From assembly GCF_035594125.1 (NCBI RefSeq), contig NW_026973704.1, positions 402,501 to 466,500 on the forward strand: 64,000 nt of DNA, in the 5' to 3' direction. A model generated the notes under the pieces. The model was not told the DNA's origin. It searched no databases and was given only the letters and a program-made list of their open reading frames with translations. The translations under genes and the position numbers were made by a program. Of the stretch, positions 12,298-25,221 are shown one piece after another; positions within the stretch are counted from its first letter, which is position 1; each line of letters starts with the position of its first letter. This stretch comes from Scylla paramamosain. Its lineage: Eukaryota; Arthropoda; Malacostraca; Decapoda; Portunidae.

Positions 12298-15200
12298 CAG
12301 GGTAGGCTTCGGTCGTCATCAGGTTTGGCCAGGATAGGTTTGGCCAGGGTAGGTTTGGTCGTCGTCTTTAGGATTGTCCAGGGTAAGTTTGGTTTGTCAT
12401 CAAGTTTGTCCACGGTAGGTTTGGTCAGCAGGTGTGGCCAGGGGAGATTTGGCCTCCGTTTAGTCAATATCAGGTTTGGCCATGGAAGATTTGGCCTCTG
12501 TTAAGTCAATATCAGGTGTGGCCAGGGGAGATTTGGCCTCCGTTTAGTCAATATCAGGTTTGGCCAGGGGAGATTTGGCCTTTTAGTCATCATCAGGTTT
12601 AGCCAGGGGAGATTTGGCCTTCATTTAATCAATATCAGGTGTGGCCAGGGGAGATTTGGCCTCCGTTAAGTCAATATCAGGTGTGGCCAGGGGAGATTTG
12701 GCCTCCGTTAAGTCAATATCAAATGTGGCCAGGGGAGATTTGGCCTTTTAGTCATCATCAGATTTGGCCAGGGGAGATTTGGCCTTTAAGTCATCATCAG
12801 GTTTGGCCAGGGGAGATTTGGCCTTTAAGTCATCATCAGGTTTGGCCAAGGGAGATTTATCTTTCATTTAGTCAATATCAGGTGTGGCCATGGGAGATTT
12901 GGCCTCCGTTTAGTCTATATCAGGTTTGGCCAGGGGAGATCTGGCCTCCGTTAAGTCAATATCAGGTGTGGCCAGGGAAGATTTGGCCTCCGTTAAGTCA
13001 ATATCAGGTTTCGCCACGGGAGATTTGGCATCCGTTAAGTCATCATCAGGTTTGGCCAGGGGAGATTTGGCCTCCGTTTAGTCTATATCAGGTTTGGCCA
13101 GGGGAGATCTGGCCTAAGTTTAGTCAATATCAGGTTTGGCCAGGGGAGGTTTAGCCTCCGTTTAATCATTATCAGGTGTGGCCAGGGGAGATTTGGCCTC
13201 CGTTTACTCAATATCAGGTTTGGCCAGGGGAGATTTGGCCTAAATTTAGTCAATATCAGGTGTGGCCAGGGGAGATTTGGCCTTTTAGTCATCATCAGGT
13301 TTGGCCAGGGGAGATCTGGCCTCCGTTAAGTCATCATCAGTTGTGGCCATGGGAGATTTGGCCTAAGTTTAGTCAATATTAGGTTTGGCCGGGGGAGATT
13401 TGGCCTAAATTTAGTCAATATCAGGTTTGGCCAGGGGAGATTTGGCCTCTTTGTCATCATCAGGTTTGGGGAGATTTGACCTCCGTTTAGTCAATATCAG
13501 GTTTGGCCAGGGGAGATTTACCCTCCGTTTAGTCAATATCAGGTTTGGCCAGGGGAGATTTGGCCTCCGTTTAGTCAATATCAGGTTTGGCCAAGGGAGA
13601 TTTGGCCTCCGTTAAGTCAATATCAGGTTTGGCCAGGGGAGATTTGGCCTCCGTTTAGTCAATATCAGGTGTGTCCAGGGGAGATTTGGCCTCCGTTTAG
13701 TCAATATCAGGTTTGGCCAGGGGAGATTTGGCCTCCGTTTAGTCAATATCAGGTGTGTCCAGGGGAGATTTGGCCTCCGTTTAGTCAATATCAGGTTTGG
13801 CCAAGGGAGATTTGGCCTCCGTTAAATCATCATCAGGTTAGGCCAGGGGAGATTTGGCCTCCGTTTAGTCAATATCAGGTGTGGCCAGGGGAGATCTGGC
13901 ATCTATTTAGTGAATATCAGGTTTGGCCAGGGGAGATTTGGCCTACGTTTAGTCAATATCAGGTTTGGCCAAGGGAGATTTGGCCTTTTTGTCATCAGCA
14001 GGTATGGCCAGGGGAGATGTGGCCTTTTAATCATCATTAGGTTTGGCCAGGAGAGATCTGGCATCCGTTAAGTCATCATCAGGTTTGGCCAGGGGAGATT
14101 TGGCCTAAGTTTAGTCAATATCAGGTTTGGCCAGGGGAAATTTGGCCTAAATTTAGTCAATATCAGGTTTGGCCAGGGGAGATTTGGCCTCTTTGTCATC
14201 ATCAGGTTTGGGGAGATTTGGCCTCCGTTTAGTCAATATCAGGTTTGGCCAGGGGAGATTTGGCCTCCATTTTGTCAATATCAGGTGTGGCCAGGGGAGA
14301 TTTGGCCTCCATTTTGTCAATATCAGGTTTGGCCAAGGGAGATTTGGCCTCCATTTTGTCAATATCAGGTGTGGCCAAGGGAGATTTGGCCTCCATTTTG
14401 TCAATATCAGGTGTGGCCAAGGGAGATTTGGCCTCCATTTTGTCAATATCAGGTGTGGCCAAGGGAGATTTGGCCTCCATTTTGTCAATATCAGGTGTGG
14501 CCAAGGGAGATTTGGTCTCCATTTTGTCAATATCAGGTGTGGCCAAGGGAGATTTGGCCTCCGTTAATTCATCATCAGGTTTGGCCAGGGGAGATTTGGC
14601 CTCCGTTTAGTCAATATCAGGTTTGGCCTGGGGAGGTCTGGCCTTTTTGTCATCAGCAGGTATGGCCAGGGGAGATTTGGCCTTTATTCATCATCAGGTT
14701 TGGCCAGGGGAGATCTGGCCTCCGTTAAGTCATCATCAGTTGTGGCCATGGGAGATTTGGCCTAAGTTTAGTCAATATTAGGTTTGGCCAGGGGAGATTT
14801 GGCCTAAATTTAGTCAATATCAGGTTTGGCCAGGGGAGATTTGGCCTCCGTTAAGTCATCATCAGGTTTGGCCAGGGGAGATTTGGCCTCCGTTTAGTCA
14901 ATATCAGGTTTGGCCAGGGGAGATCTGGCCTCTTTGTCATCATCAGGTATGGCCAGGGGAGATTTGGCCATTTAATCATCATCAGGTTTGGCCAGGGGAG
15001 ATCTGGCCTCCGTTAAGTCATCATCAGGTTTGGCCAGGGGAGATTTGGCCTCCGTTTAATCAATATCAGGTGTGGCCAGGGGAGATTTGGCCTTCAGTTA
15101 GTCAATATCAGGTTTGGCCAGGGGAGATTTGGCCTTTTAGTCATCATCAGGTTTGGCCAGGGGAGATCTGGCATCCATTAAGTCATCATCAGGTTTGGCC

Positions 15201-15652
15201 AGGGGAGATTTGGCCTCCGTTTAGTCAATATCACGTTTTGGCCAGGGGTGATTTGGCCTCCGTTAAGTCATCATCAGGTTTGGCCAGGCGAGATTTGGCC
15301 TCTGTTTAATCAATATCAGGTTTTGACCAGGGGAGATCTGGCCTAAGTTTAGTCAATATCAGGTTTGGCCAGGGGAGATTTGGCCTTTTTGTCATCATCA
15401 GGTATGGCCAGGGGAGATTTGGCCTTTTAGTCATCATCATGTTTGGCCAGGGAAGATTTGGCCTCCGTTAAGTCATCATCAGGTTTGGCCAGGGGAGATT
15501 TGGCCTAAGTTTAGTCAATATCAGGTGTGGCCAGGGGATATTTGGCCTCCGTTAAGTCATCATCAGGTTTGGCCAGGGGAGATTTGGCCTCAGTTTAGTG
15601 AATATCAGATTTGGCCAGGGGAGATTTGGCCTCCGTTAAGTCATCATCAATG
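12298..15652. repeat. Minisatellite, 42-bp basic unit, about 80 copies
   Basis: The core GGCCAGGGGAGATTTGGCC recurs about every 42 bp for 3.3 kb. There are two main unit types: 42 bp with spacer CTCCGTTTAGTCAATATCAG, and a shorter one near 39 bp with spacer TTTTAGTCATCATCAGG. Blocks of six or more identical units (CCATTTTGTC variant, 14270-14560) show recent local amplification. Because 42 and 39 are multiples of 3, long frames stay open on both strands (for example WPGEIWPPFSQYQV on plus). This is a repeat effect, not evidence for a protein. Confidence 0.95.
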
Positions 15653-15868
15653 TTTAGTCGCCATCAAGTTGGTGGCTTGGCAGGCAGGGTGCTCCAACAC
15701 GGGAGCGTCGCCCTGCCCCTGTGGTGCTTTGCTCTTCTTGGCGCGCCAGAGGCGGGCCTGCTCTCGGCCCTTCCGGGCGGCCTCTGCTCTGCACCGGGCC
15801 ACCCGCTTCTGCACCTCGGTGAGCTGCTGGGTCTTGCTGTAGTCAAATCGTTCGCCGTAAAGTACCAT
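15647..15868 (-). CDS. Small basic protein or first exon, function unknown
   Basis: A 73-codon minus-strand frame starts at ATG 15868 with A at -3 and G at +4 (AAAAATGG). It begins MVLYGERFDYSKTQQLTEVQ and is followed by a Lys/Arg/Ala-rich segment (residues 20-48) that could form a charged helix. It is a GC-rich island with G or C at most third codon positions, inside AT-rich DNA, which is the reason to take it seriously. No family is recognised and there is no signal peptide or membrane segment. The last few codons and the stop run into the edge of the 42-bp minisatellite, so the original 3' end or splice donor may have been replaced. It could also be an overlapping exon of a larger gene, or chance. 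Function is not assigned. Confidence 0.3.
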   Translation of the reverse strand: MVLYGERFDYSKTQQLTEVQKRVARCRAEAARKGREQARLWRAKKSKAPQGQGDAPVLEHPACQATNLMATKH

Positions 15869-16063
15869 TTTTAATCTTGATTGTTTTATTTAATGATCGA
15901 AAAGACAACTGAAATGGCAAAGTGTGAAAAAATTAAGAAGGAGGATGAAAAGATAGTGAAGAGAATAAAAGATAAGGGAAAGTATAAACACAGCAAGATA
16001 ACAAAATTAAAAGCACTAAACGAACACAACCAAAAAAACAATGTCAATCAAATCAAACAATAA

Positions 16064-16491
16064 TACGAAAGACTCAAAAAAAAAAAAAAAAAAAACACTT
16101 ACGTGAACTGTAAAAACAATCACAAACCTTAACTATAAGGATCTCAAGAAGACACTTAAAGAAACACAGCCACTCAGAAAACATTCCGGTGTGTGTTGAG
16201 GGAAGGAAACGGAGAGGAGGGAGTAAACAGCGTCAATTCCCCATGAGATGACGAGAACACGCTTGGTAAAAAGGACACGCACATCACAAATAGGCTTCCG
16301 GCGTCTTTGGGTCTCGTCCTCCTTCGATCACCCGACATCAAGCGCCTTCCTCAATCGGATTTTGAATTTCTGGCGCGACCTTTGAATCCTTAGGGGAGGA
16401 AATAAGTGTGCCGCATCAAGATCAAGAGCAGAGACAATACAGGGCAAGGCTGTGTGGCAAGGTAGAGGCCAACAACACTCCCAGTCACGTC

Positions 16492-16570
<79 letters not shown>

Positions 16571-17139
16571 CAGGGAAAAAGAATATAGAAGAAGAAGAAG
16601 AAAGAAAAAAGAAGAAAAATGAAGAAGAAAGGAAGATGTAAGGAAGGGTGAAAATGGAGTATGAGAGTAATCTAAAGAAAAGAAAGAAAATGAAGAGGGG
16701 AATGGATGAAAAGGAAAAGGGAGGAAGAGAAGGAAGGGAGAAGAGAAGAAGGTGGATAAATTAGGAAATAAGACAGAACTGGAAAAAAGAAAGGAATAAA
16801 GGAACGAAAGAAAGGAGAAAGGAGAATTAGAAAGTAAGTAAATAAATGGAACAAAAAATAAAGAAAATAAAAAAAAAGAAAACGGAGGAAAAGAAAGAAG
16901 AAAAAATGAGGAGAGACGGAAGGAAAGAAGAGAGGAAAATACATTAAAAAATAAAAAAATGAATGGAAAATAATAAGAAATCAATAAACGAAAGGAGAAA
17001 AGGAGAGAAAGAATACAAGAAAAAAAGAACTTAGGAAAAGAGAAAACGAGAAAAGGAGAAATAATGAGGAAGAGTTACTAAGCATCTATAAAGAAAACGG
17101 GACCAAGGGAAAGATTAATAAAAGCTCAAAACACTCAAA
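16064..17139. other. Purine-rich non-coding stretch
   Basis: Poly(A), a (GA)n microsatellite at 16495-16567, and then about 500 bp of GAAA/AGGA-rich strand-asymmetric sequence. Open frames on the minus strand are F/S/L-rich translations of this asymmetry. No gene is seen. Confidence 0.6.
16495..16567. repeat. (GA)n microsatellite
   Basis: Uninterrupted GA run. Confidence 0.97.
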
Positions 17140-17868
17140 AGACACAGCGTAGTCTAGATGAGGTCTGACCAGCGCCAGGTATAACTTTAATATTACTTCC
17201 GGCCTTCTATTTTTAACACTCCTAAAAATGAATCCTAGTACCCTATTTGCCTTGTTTCTGGCTTCTATGCATTGTTTCCCTAGACGGAGTTCAGAGCTAA
17301 CTGTAACTCCTAAATCTTTCTCGTACCCTGTACCTACCACAGTTTGGTTGTTTAATGTGTACCTATTGTGTGGGTTTCCTCTACCTACGCTAAGCACTTT
17401 GCATTTATTGATATTAAATTGCATTTGCCATCTATCCGTCCATTCATTCATTTTATCTAAGTCTGTCTGCAAGGCGATGGCATCCGAATCTGACTTAATT
17501 AATCTACCTATCTTTGTGTCATCCGCAAATTTACTAACATCACTACTAATTCCACTATCCAAGTCATTGATATATATTAGAAATAACAATGGCCCTAATA
17601 CTGATCCCTGTGGCACCCCACTAATTACATGACCCCACTCGGATTTCGAGCCGTTTATTACCACTCTCTGTCGCCTGTTACCAAGCCATGACCCTATCCA
17701 GCTTAACACCTTCCCATCTATCCCGTGTGCCCTAATATTTCTCAGGAGCCTTTGATGGGGCACCTTGTCAAATGCTTTACTAAAGTCCAGATATAAGATA
17801 TCATAACTATCACCATTATCTACTGCCTCGTACACCTTACTGTAAAAACTTACAAGTTTGTCAGGCAA
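17140..17868 (-). pseudogene. LINE family 2 reverse transcriptase, 3' half
   Basis: Open minus-strand frame that contains the RT palm motifs, with FADD as the metal-binding box, and the thumb-like C-terminal part up to LVRPHLDYAV. It has no own start. Its 5' part continues in another frame at 17870-18085 (LASNYRPVSLTSVVGKMLES). It is part of a dead element. Confidence 0.8.
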
Positions 17869-18088
17869 GACTTCCCCTTCGTGAAGCCATGCCTTGACTG
17901 ATTTATCAAGTTATGTTTGTCTAAATTTTCCCTAATGTTCCTCGCTATTATTGACTCTAACATTTTACCTACAACTGAAGTTAAGCTGACAGGTCTATAA
18001 TTAGACGCTAAAGTTTTATCTCCTTTCTTAAAGATGGGTACTACATTAGCCTGCCTCCACATTACTGGTACCTCACCCGACTCCAGTG
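17140..18088 (-). mobile_element. LINE family 2 (CR1-like), RT fragment
   Basis: Minus-strand reverse-transcriptase region. Visible blocks are SGEVPVMWRQANVVPIFKKG (18085 downward), SKAFDKVPHQRLL, SGVPQGSVLGPLLFLIYIND, the catalytic FADD box, and the C-terminal KANRVLGFI and LVRPHLDYAV. One base is missing near 17867-17870 relative to the other copy (59333-60397) and shifts the frame in the middle. The element is truncated at both ends, and its upstream end meets a family-1 fragment at 18088/18089. Confidence 0.85.
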
Positions 18089-18292
18089 CACTGGCCAAGG
18101 GGAACAAAAATCCAATAAAAAAAAAAAAAAAAAAAAAAAAAAAGCCCACTGAGATGTCAGTCCCAGAACAGGGTCAGAAGCGGTAGTCAAAAATTGAAGT
18201 GTAAGTGTCTTGAAACCTCTCTCGATGGAAATCAAGTCATAGGAAGGTGGAAATACAGAAGTAGGCAGGGAGTTCCAGGGTTTACCAGAGAA
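18089..18292 (-). mobile_element. LINE family 1, 3' end fragment
   Basis: Matches the last 200 bp of family 1, from the GTTTACCAGAGAA region to CTGGCCAAGGGGAACAAAAAT. The internal A run is expanded to about 25 bases. The final tail bases of the family are missing, and family-2 RT sequence follows directly without a target-site gap. Confidence 0.75.
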
Positions 18293-18901
18293 GCCTTTCT
18301 TCTGCAAGATTCCAATCAAAGGTAGAGGGAAATATTGCAACATACAGGGAGGTCTTCCACTCAGCTCCACTTGGGTCTCGGAGGTCACTTTTGGCGCACC
18401 TGATAACGGGTTATGTGTATCTTGAGTGCATTATTTTTTAGCGGGGTATTCCATTACAATCTGCTTCTCCTCGCTCGACTCTTCAGATCGATTTCTCAGT
18501 GTTTGAAAAGAAATGTTACACACGGAAACGAAATAAATAAATAGATAAATAAATAAATAAAATAGGTAACAAACTCAATACGAATAGAATGTGAAATTAC
18601 TCGGTTCTCAGTAACACAGCAGTAAATATGATTACGAAAATTAAAGAAGGAGCGTGAGTGTAATAGGAAGGAATATATAATCTTCGTCAATAAAAAAATA
18701 AAAGAAAAAAGAAACCGTTAATATTACCGCAAAAGAAGGCAAGGAAGGAATAATGAAATAGAGTGAAGAATTAATAAAGATTAAATTATTTATGAAAAAA
18801 AAAATCAAACTCCCTAAAAGAACCAATAAGAAGAGAAATTTGATAGAAAAGCTAAAACGCCTTTCCAAGAAAGAATAAAGAAATAAAGAATTAGGTAAGA
18901 T

Positions 18902-19663
<762 letters not shown>

Positions 19664-19783
19664 AATGTTACCCAGAGACAACCATGGCAGCGAAAAGGTT
19701 AAAATGTTACCCAGAGACAACCATGGCAGCGAAAAGGTTAAAATGTTACCCAGAGACAACCATGGCAGCGAAAAGGTTAAAAT
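19664..19783. repeat. Exact 39-bp tandem triplication
   Basis: ATGTTACCCAGAGACAACC starts at 19665, 19704 and 19743. Each unit ends in GCAGCGAAAAGGTTAAA. The three copies look identical. Confidence 0.9.
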
Positions 19784-19785
19784 AG

Positions 19786-19925
19786 GGATAGGAAGGAATA
19801 GCTTCTCAGATAGTGGCTGATAAATGGAACAGACTCGGTAATCAGGTTGTTATTGCCGAGTCATTAGGGAGAAAGATTAGACAAATTCATGGATAAAAAT
19901 GATTGGTGGAAATAGGTAGGTGTGT
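19786..19925 (+). pseudogene. LINE 3'-terminal ORF fragment
   Basis: The plus strand reads IASQIVADKWNRLGNQVV, then AESLGR, and after one shift RLDKFM-like sequence. This is the C-terminal tail common to CR1-like LINE ORFs. Similar scraps lie at 29990-30135, 35985-36060 and 48085-48165. Confidence 0.5.
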
Positions 19926-20068
19926 TCCATGGTGTGACGGCCACGTGTGAGCTGCAGGCACTGTACTGAAGAAATGACGGAAACCAGAAAACTGAGACTG
20001 AAAGTTGTGGGCGGATTGAGCAGTGCGTCCAAGATTTGGGAGTAACGGTAGCTGACTTGAGAGGTGTC

Positions 20069-20321
<253 letters not shown>

Positions 20322-20584
20322 TCTTCTTTTCTTCTTCTTCTTGTTCTTGTTCTTGTTCTTCTTGTTCTTCTTTTCTTCTTTTCTTCTTCTTCTCGTTCTT
20401 GTTGTTGTTCTCTTCTGCTTCTTGTTTTTCTTGTTCTTGTTCTTTTTCTTCTTCTAATTTTAACGTGTAAAGGAAACTGGCCGAGGGATTAAAGAAAGTA
20501 CTGCACATTAAAAAAAAAAAAAAAAATCTTCCTCTTGCCCCGTAAAGAAGAGAACCGCCTTCAAATGGGGCAGCAGCTGAACGT

Positions 20585-20785
20585 TGATAAGCTGACCTGC
20601 GATGTGAAACTGCTACTGATAAATTGACAAACTGATGCTGATAAAGTGATAAACAGATGTTGATAAACTGACAATCTGGTGCTGATAAACTGATAATCTG
20701 ATGCTGATAAACTGACAATCTGATGCTGATGAATTGATGAACTGATCCTGATAAACTGACAGACTGATACTGACGCTCAATAACT
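20585..20785. repeat. 22-bp minisatellite, about nine units
   Basis: Unit CTGATGCTGATAAACTGACA with two more bases, repeated with single-base changes. The minus-strand open frame through it is a repeat product. Confidence 0.75.
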
Positions 20786-20927
20786 GACATGCATACAGTG
20801 TGACAAAGTGATACTGAATCTAGACTACTGCCATTCCACGCGGAAAGGTGTCGCTTGATTTAGTGAAGGATCATTCTAATGCAAGTGAATATATTTGAAC
20901 ATAAGGAAGTGTTATGCAACGTAAAAT

Positions 20928-20964
20928 AATGATGATGATGATAATAATAATAATAATAATAATG

Positions 20965-21004
<40 letters not shown>

Positions 21005-21016
21005 TAATAATAATAA
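20928..21016. repeat. (ATA)n microsatellite with ATG interruptions
   Basis: ATA/ATG trinucleotide run. Confidence 0.95.
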
Positions 21017-21285
21017 GGGAAAAATGCTACTGAAGGTTAAGAAGTGCTTTCAAACATACAAAAATGTTATCTAATCTGAAGGTAATACAAGTACATACTA
21101 TTCACCGCATAAAAGTTATATTTATCGTGGAAAATGATGAATTAAACATTGATATATAAACGAGTGAAAGCAATAAACTTAAGACATATTTTGAGTCCAT
21201 TCTGATGTAAAAGAATGAACCTATACAGAAGTACTACCTGTATATATTTCCCAAGTCGTACACACCTAGTAATGATACGTAAGAC

Positions 21286-21288
<3 letters not shown>

Positions 21289-21357
<69 letters not shown>
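21289..21357. repeat. (GA)n microsatellite
   Basis: Uninterrupted GA run. Confidence 0.97.
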
Positions 21358-21358
<1 letters not shown>

Positions 21359-21690
21359 GGGATAAAGCAGTATTTGATCTTCCTAAACACCTCCGCTGCT
21401 ACCTACTTGAGAGGGTGTGAAGAGGAGAACCGATACAGTAATGCTTGTCCTGGACGTAGTTTTCCCCCTCACCACCACGTGCCATGCCAAGTAATACACG
21501 TACATGGAGTGGCCGCCGTCCAGCCACGCACAGACCACTGCCGGGTCAGGCCAGCAGCCATCAGCGTGCTGCCACCGTGCCTTGCCGCCACTTTTCCTCC
21601 ATGAGTAACGAAGGGGCGTAGCAAGACAGAACTTTTTTTTTTCTAGTTTGTTTATAGACCATAGGGAGGCGTAGTGCAATTTCTATTATA

Positions 21691-21691
21691 G

Positions 21692-21750
<59 letters not shown>
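21691..21750. repeat. (GTT)n microsatellite
   Basis: Twenty uninterrupted GTT units. Confidence 0.97.
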
Positions 21751-21751
<1 letters not shown>

Positions 21752-22141
21752 TCATCGTCGTCGTCGTCACGTACCACTTGGTTTGGAAAAAGAAAATGCT
21801 TAAAGAAAATTATTATTTTCTTACGCATTGTCAGTGTTGTTGTTGGTGGTATTACTATTGTTTCTAATGATGATGATAATAATGTAATTGCTTCAGTCCA
21901 ATTGCAGAGCACACACAAGTTGGTCCCCACTCACCACTCGCCCACCAGTTTTTTTTTCCGGAGCGACAGTTTGCACTCATAAGCGTTTCAGAGTTAAAGA
22001 AGACCCACATCTACTCACAACAACGAGCGCCTCTGCTGCCTAATCCGAGAAAAGCTAGAGCACAGGAAAAAATTGCACGAGTGTACTTCAATCATGCAAC
22101 GTTGATAATACGCAAAAAGAAAGAGTGTTAGTGGGCTCTGC

Positions 22142-22243
<102 letters not shown>

Positions 22244-22542
22244 GCATAGTACATGAAGCCATGACGGTGCTGAGATTAATCTGTCGAGACGTATGTAATG
22301 TTTGTGTATGTTCAGGAACAGACCTTAACAGTGTATCGTTGTATGTTTGGTGGTGAAAGAGTTTGCTCTCACTCTCTGCTCTCTGGTGACACACACGAGC
22401 AGGGAAGGAGCGAGGGAGAGGGTGACAGAAAGAGGGCAAGGTCGTAAGAGGAAAGGGAGGAGAAGGAGGAGGAAGAGGCGGAGGGGGAGGAGGAGAAGTG
22501 GAGGGTCTCGAAGGGACTCTGTGAGGAGATAAGAAACAAGGT

Positions 22543-22692
<150 letters not shown>

Positions 22693-22996
22693 ATAGAAAT
22701 AAACGAGGGATATGCAGCTGAAGGAATGAGTGAGAGAAAGGAAGAGGGGGAAGAAAAGTTCGTAATTATGAAGAGAAGGGCAGAAAAAGAAGAAACTTAT
22801 AGAAGATGAGAGAGTCAAAACAAAAACAAAACAAAACAAAAAACTAGGAGAAAGAGTAAGAAGTCATGAAGAATAAAAGGGAGAAAGTAAAGAGGTGATA
22901 AAATTACGTAAAAAAGAAAATACGAGTAGAGGATGAAATCAGGAGTAATGAAGAGGAAAGAGAGACAGAGATAATGAAGAATGAAGGATGTAGGAC

Positions 22997-23001
<5 letters not shown>

Positions 23002-23081
<80 letters not shown>
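23002..23081. repeat. (GA)n microsatellite
   Basis: Uninterrupted GA run. Confidence 0.97.
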
Positions 23082-23086
<5 letters not shown>

Positions 23087-23359
23087 GGAACTAAGCTAAT
23101 GAGATAAAAAAAGAAGAGATGATAACTGGCAGAGATAATGTAGCAGGAAATAAAAGATAAATTAGGAGGCAAGAGAGCAGCGAGAGAGTTAATGACAAAA
23201 TAAAAGACGTTGAAGAGAAAGAAGAGAGAAGAAGAAGAAACGAAGATAACAAGAATAATGGAAAACAACACGAGGACGAGAACAAGTAAGAAAGAACAAA
23301 CACGATAAATAACACAATTTTTTTCTTTACGAACGAAGAAGAAAAGAAAAAATGAAGTT

Positions 23360-23364
<5 letters not shown>

Positions 23365-23441
<77 letters not shown>
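23365..23441. repeat. (GA)n microsatellite
   Basis: Uninterrupted GA run. A complementary (TC)n lies 190 bp downstream, so the pair could form a stem. Confidence 0.97.
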
Positions 23442-23442
<1 letters not shown>

Positions 23443-23625
23443 ACTTGCAGCCTTGGCTCTGTACCACTATTCCTTGGCACTTATTTAGACATTTACATAA
23501 TCCACTTACCCCTCCCCCCTTCCCTTCCTTCCGTCCCATCAACAACTGCATACTGTCCTTCCTTCTCCCCTTCCTCCCCTTCCCTCCCCTCTCCCCCTAC
23601 CGTGACGTGACGCGACGTAACTACA

Positions 23626-23627
<2 letters not shown>

Positions 23628-23701
<74 letters not shown>
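23628..23701. repeat. (TC)n microsatellite
   Basis: Uninterrupted TC run. Confidence 0.97.
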
Positions 23702-23705
<4 letters not shown>

Positions 23706-25117
23706 AAGGAAGATAAAATTGTCTTTTAATAGAAGAAATTTTCTGTGCATTTTAACATTCTAATATACATATTTTTCTGTCTATTTATTTGTTTATTTGT
23801 TTATTTTCACATTCTTATTCATCGTTTCATTTAACTTTTAATCATTCATTCGTACATTTATCTCCCTTTTCGTGTGCTCTTAATTTGTTCTTGGGCACAC
23901 GCAGTGTTGGTCAGAAATGGAGTAAACTTCTGTACGTAAATTTTAGCTCCACTAGGTACTCGTATATTGCATGTTTCCCTCACTGTGACGTTCTTCCATC
24001 AGATGCTGACAGTCTCTCAACAACACCAGACAAGTGATTGTTTCTTAGCACACCTGAGTTGAGGGACAGACCTGAACGCTAAACACGGTGGAAGGGAGTG
24101 TGGTGTGGCAGAGGAGATGAGATTGAGGTGGACGGGAGTGTGGTGGAGCAGAGGCGATGAGGTGAAGGTTAAGGCAGGAACGCTAGGCACGGTGGAAGGA
24201 AGTGTGATGTATTTGGTGACTGGCAGTGACTGTATACTTCCACTTCTGTATCACATAACTGACCACCACTGTATTTCCACTTCTGTATTACTTGACGAGG
24301 CGTGACTGTACCTCCACTCTAGTTTCGTCCATCCACGCGTGTAGTTTCTGACGTCCTTTCCTCCCGCGCACTTATCGCCGCCTCGCATCTGTCGGTTACT
24401 CCTCCGTAATTACGACTCTTGTTTGTGTGTTGCATGCTGTAGAATTCAAGCGGCCTCTTGGAACCTGTTTAACCCTTTTACTGCTACACGGAACAATTAG
24501 CAGCACCAAAAGCAATGCGTGAAGTCTTTATGACCATCTACAAGACAATTAACGATGAAAAAGAATATATTTTGCATTTTCTTCCCAGTTCAGAGAACAA
24601 CTAAAGGTATTTCAGAGTGACTGGTAATTAGGGAGAGGGCTAAATATTCCATTGTAGCGCAGAGTTGCATAAAAGTAGAGAATTTTAAGCGCAGGATTTT
24701 ACTACACACAATACGTAACATAATTGTAAAAGAACAGCTATTTAACTTAATAAAAATAATCTAATGTTAATCACAGAAATACTCCATTGTAGCTCAGAAT
24801 TATATAAAATTGAAGACTTTTCAAGCGAGGATTTTATTTGGCACTACGTAATTCACCGATTGGCAGAGAGCAGCCTTGGAGTTTAATGAAAATCATCCAA
24901 TATGATCCCAACTGAAGAAGTGCAGACTGCTGGATTCGTGGGGCTGTGACCCTTTCTTCCTTGCTTCTGTGCACGTCTTTGGGGCACGTGACGTGTGTGT
25001 GTCCGTGCGTGCGTGTGTGCGTGCGTGTGCGTGGCTTGTGTAGTCACCTCTCGCTTGACAAGCCTGTATATGCGACATATATATTTGATCGTCCTTTCTC
25101 TTCCTCCTTCTTCCTTT
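23702..25117. other. Non-coding stretch with a diverged tandem duplication
   Basis: No exon or RNA gene is recognised. 24640-24905 holds two diverged copies of a unit of about 132 bp (anchors TATTCCATTGTAGCGCAGAG near 24648 and ACTCCATTGTAGCTCAGA near 24780). A TTTAACCCTTTTACTGCTAC motif at 24469-24488 resembles the one at about 19488. 24075-24210 has a shorter internal duplication around GTGGAAGGRAGTGTG. Confidence 0.5.
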
Positions 25118-25221
25118 CCTCCTCCTCCTCCTCCTCCTCCTCCTCCTCCTCCTCCTCCTCCTCCTCCTCCTCCTCCTCCTTCTCCTCCTCCTCCTCCTCC
25201 TCTTCCTCCTCCTCCTCCTCC
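25118..25221. repeat. (TCC)n microsatellite
   Basis: TCC run with two TTC interruptions. Poly-Ser, poly-Pro and poly-Gly frames are repeat translations. Confidence 0.96.

Noticed and set aside
12639..15309. Repeated WPGEIWPPFSQYQV protein, as if a secreted repeat protein
   Set aside because: Frames are open on both strands because the unit is a multiple of three. Units with other indels break every frame and there is no signal peptide or bounding exon.
12298..15652. Possible CRISPR-like repeat-spacer array
   Set aside because: Both halves of the unit are repeated and there are no unique spacers. The context is eukaryotic and no cas genes are present. It is a minisatellite.
17228..17632. 134-codon plus-strand frame
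   Set aside because: Antisense shadow of the family-2 reverse transcriptase.
21383..21679. Minus-strand frame in a GC-rich island between microsatellites
   Set aside because: Composition is suggestive of an exon, but I find no motif, start context or splice signals that I can defend.
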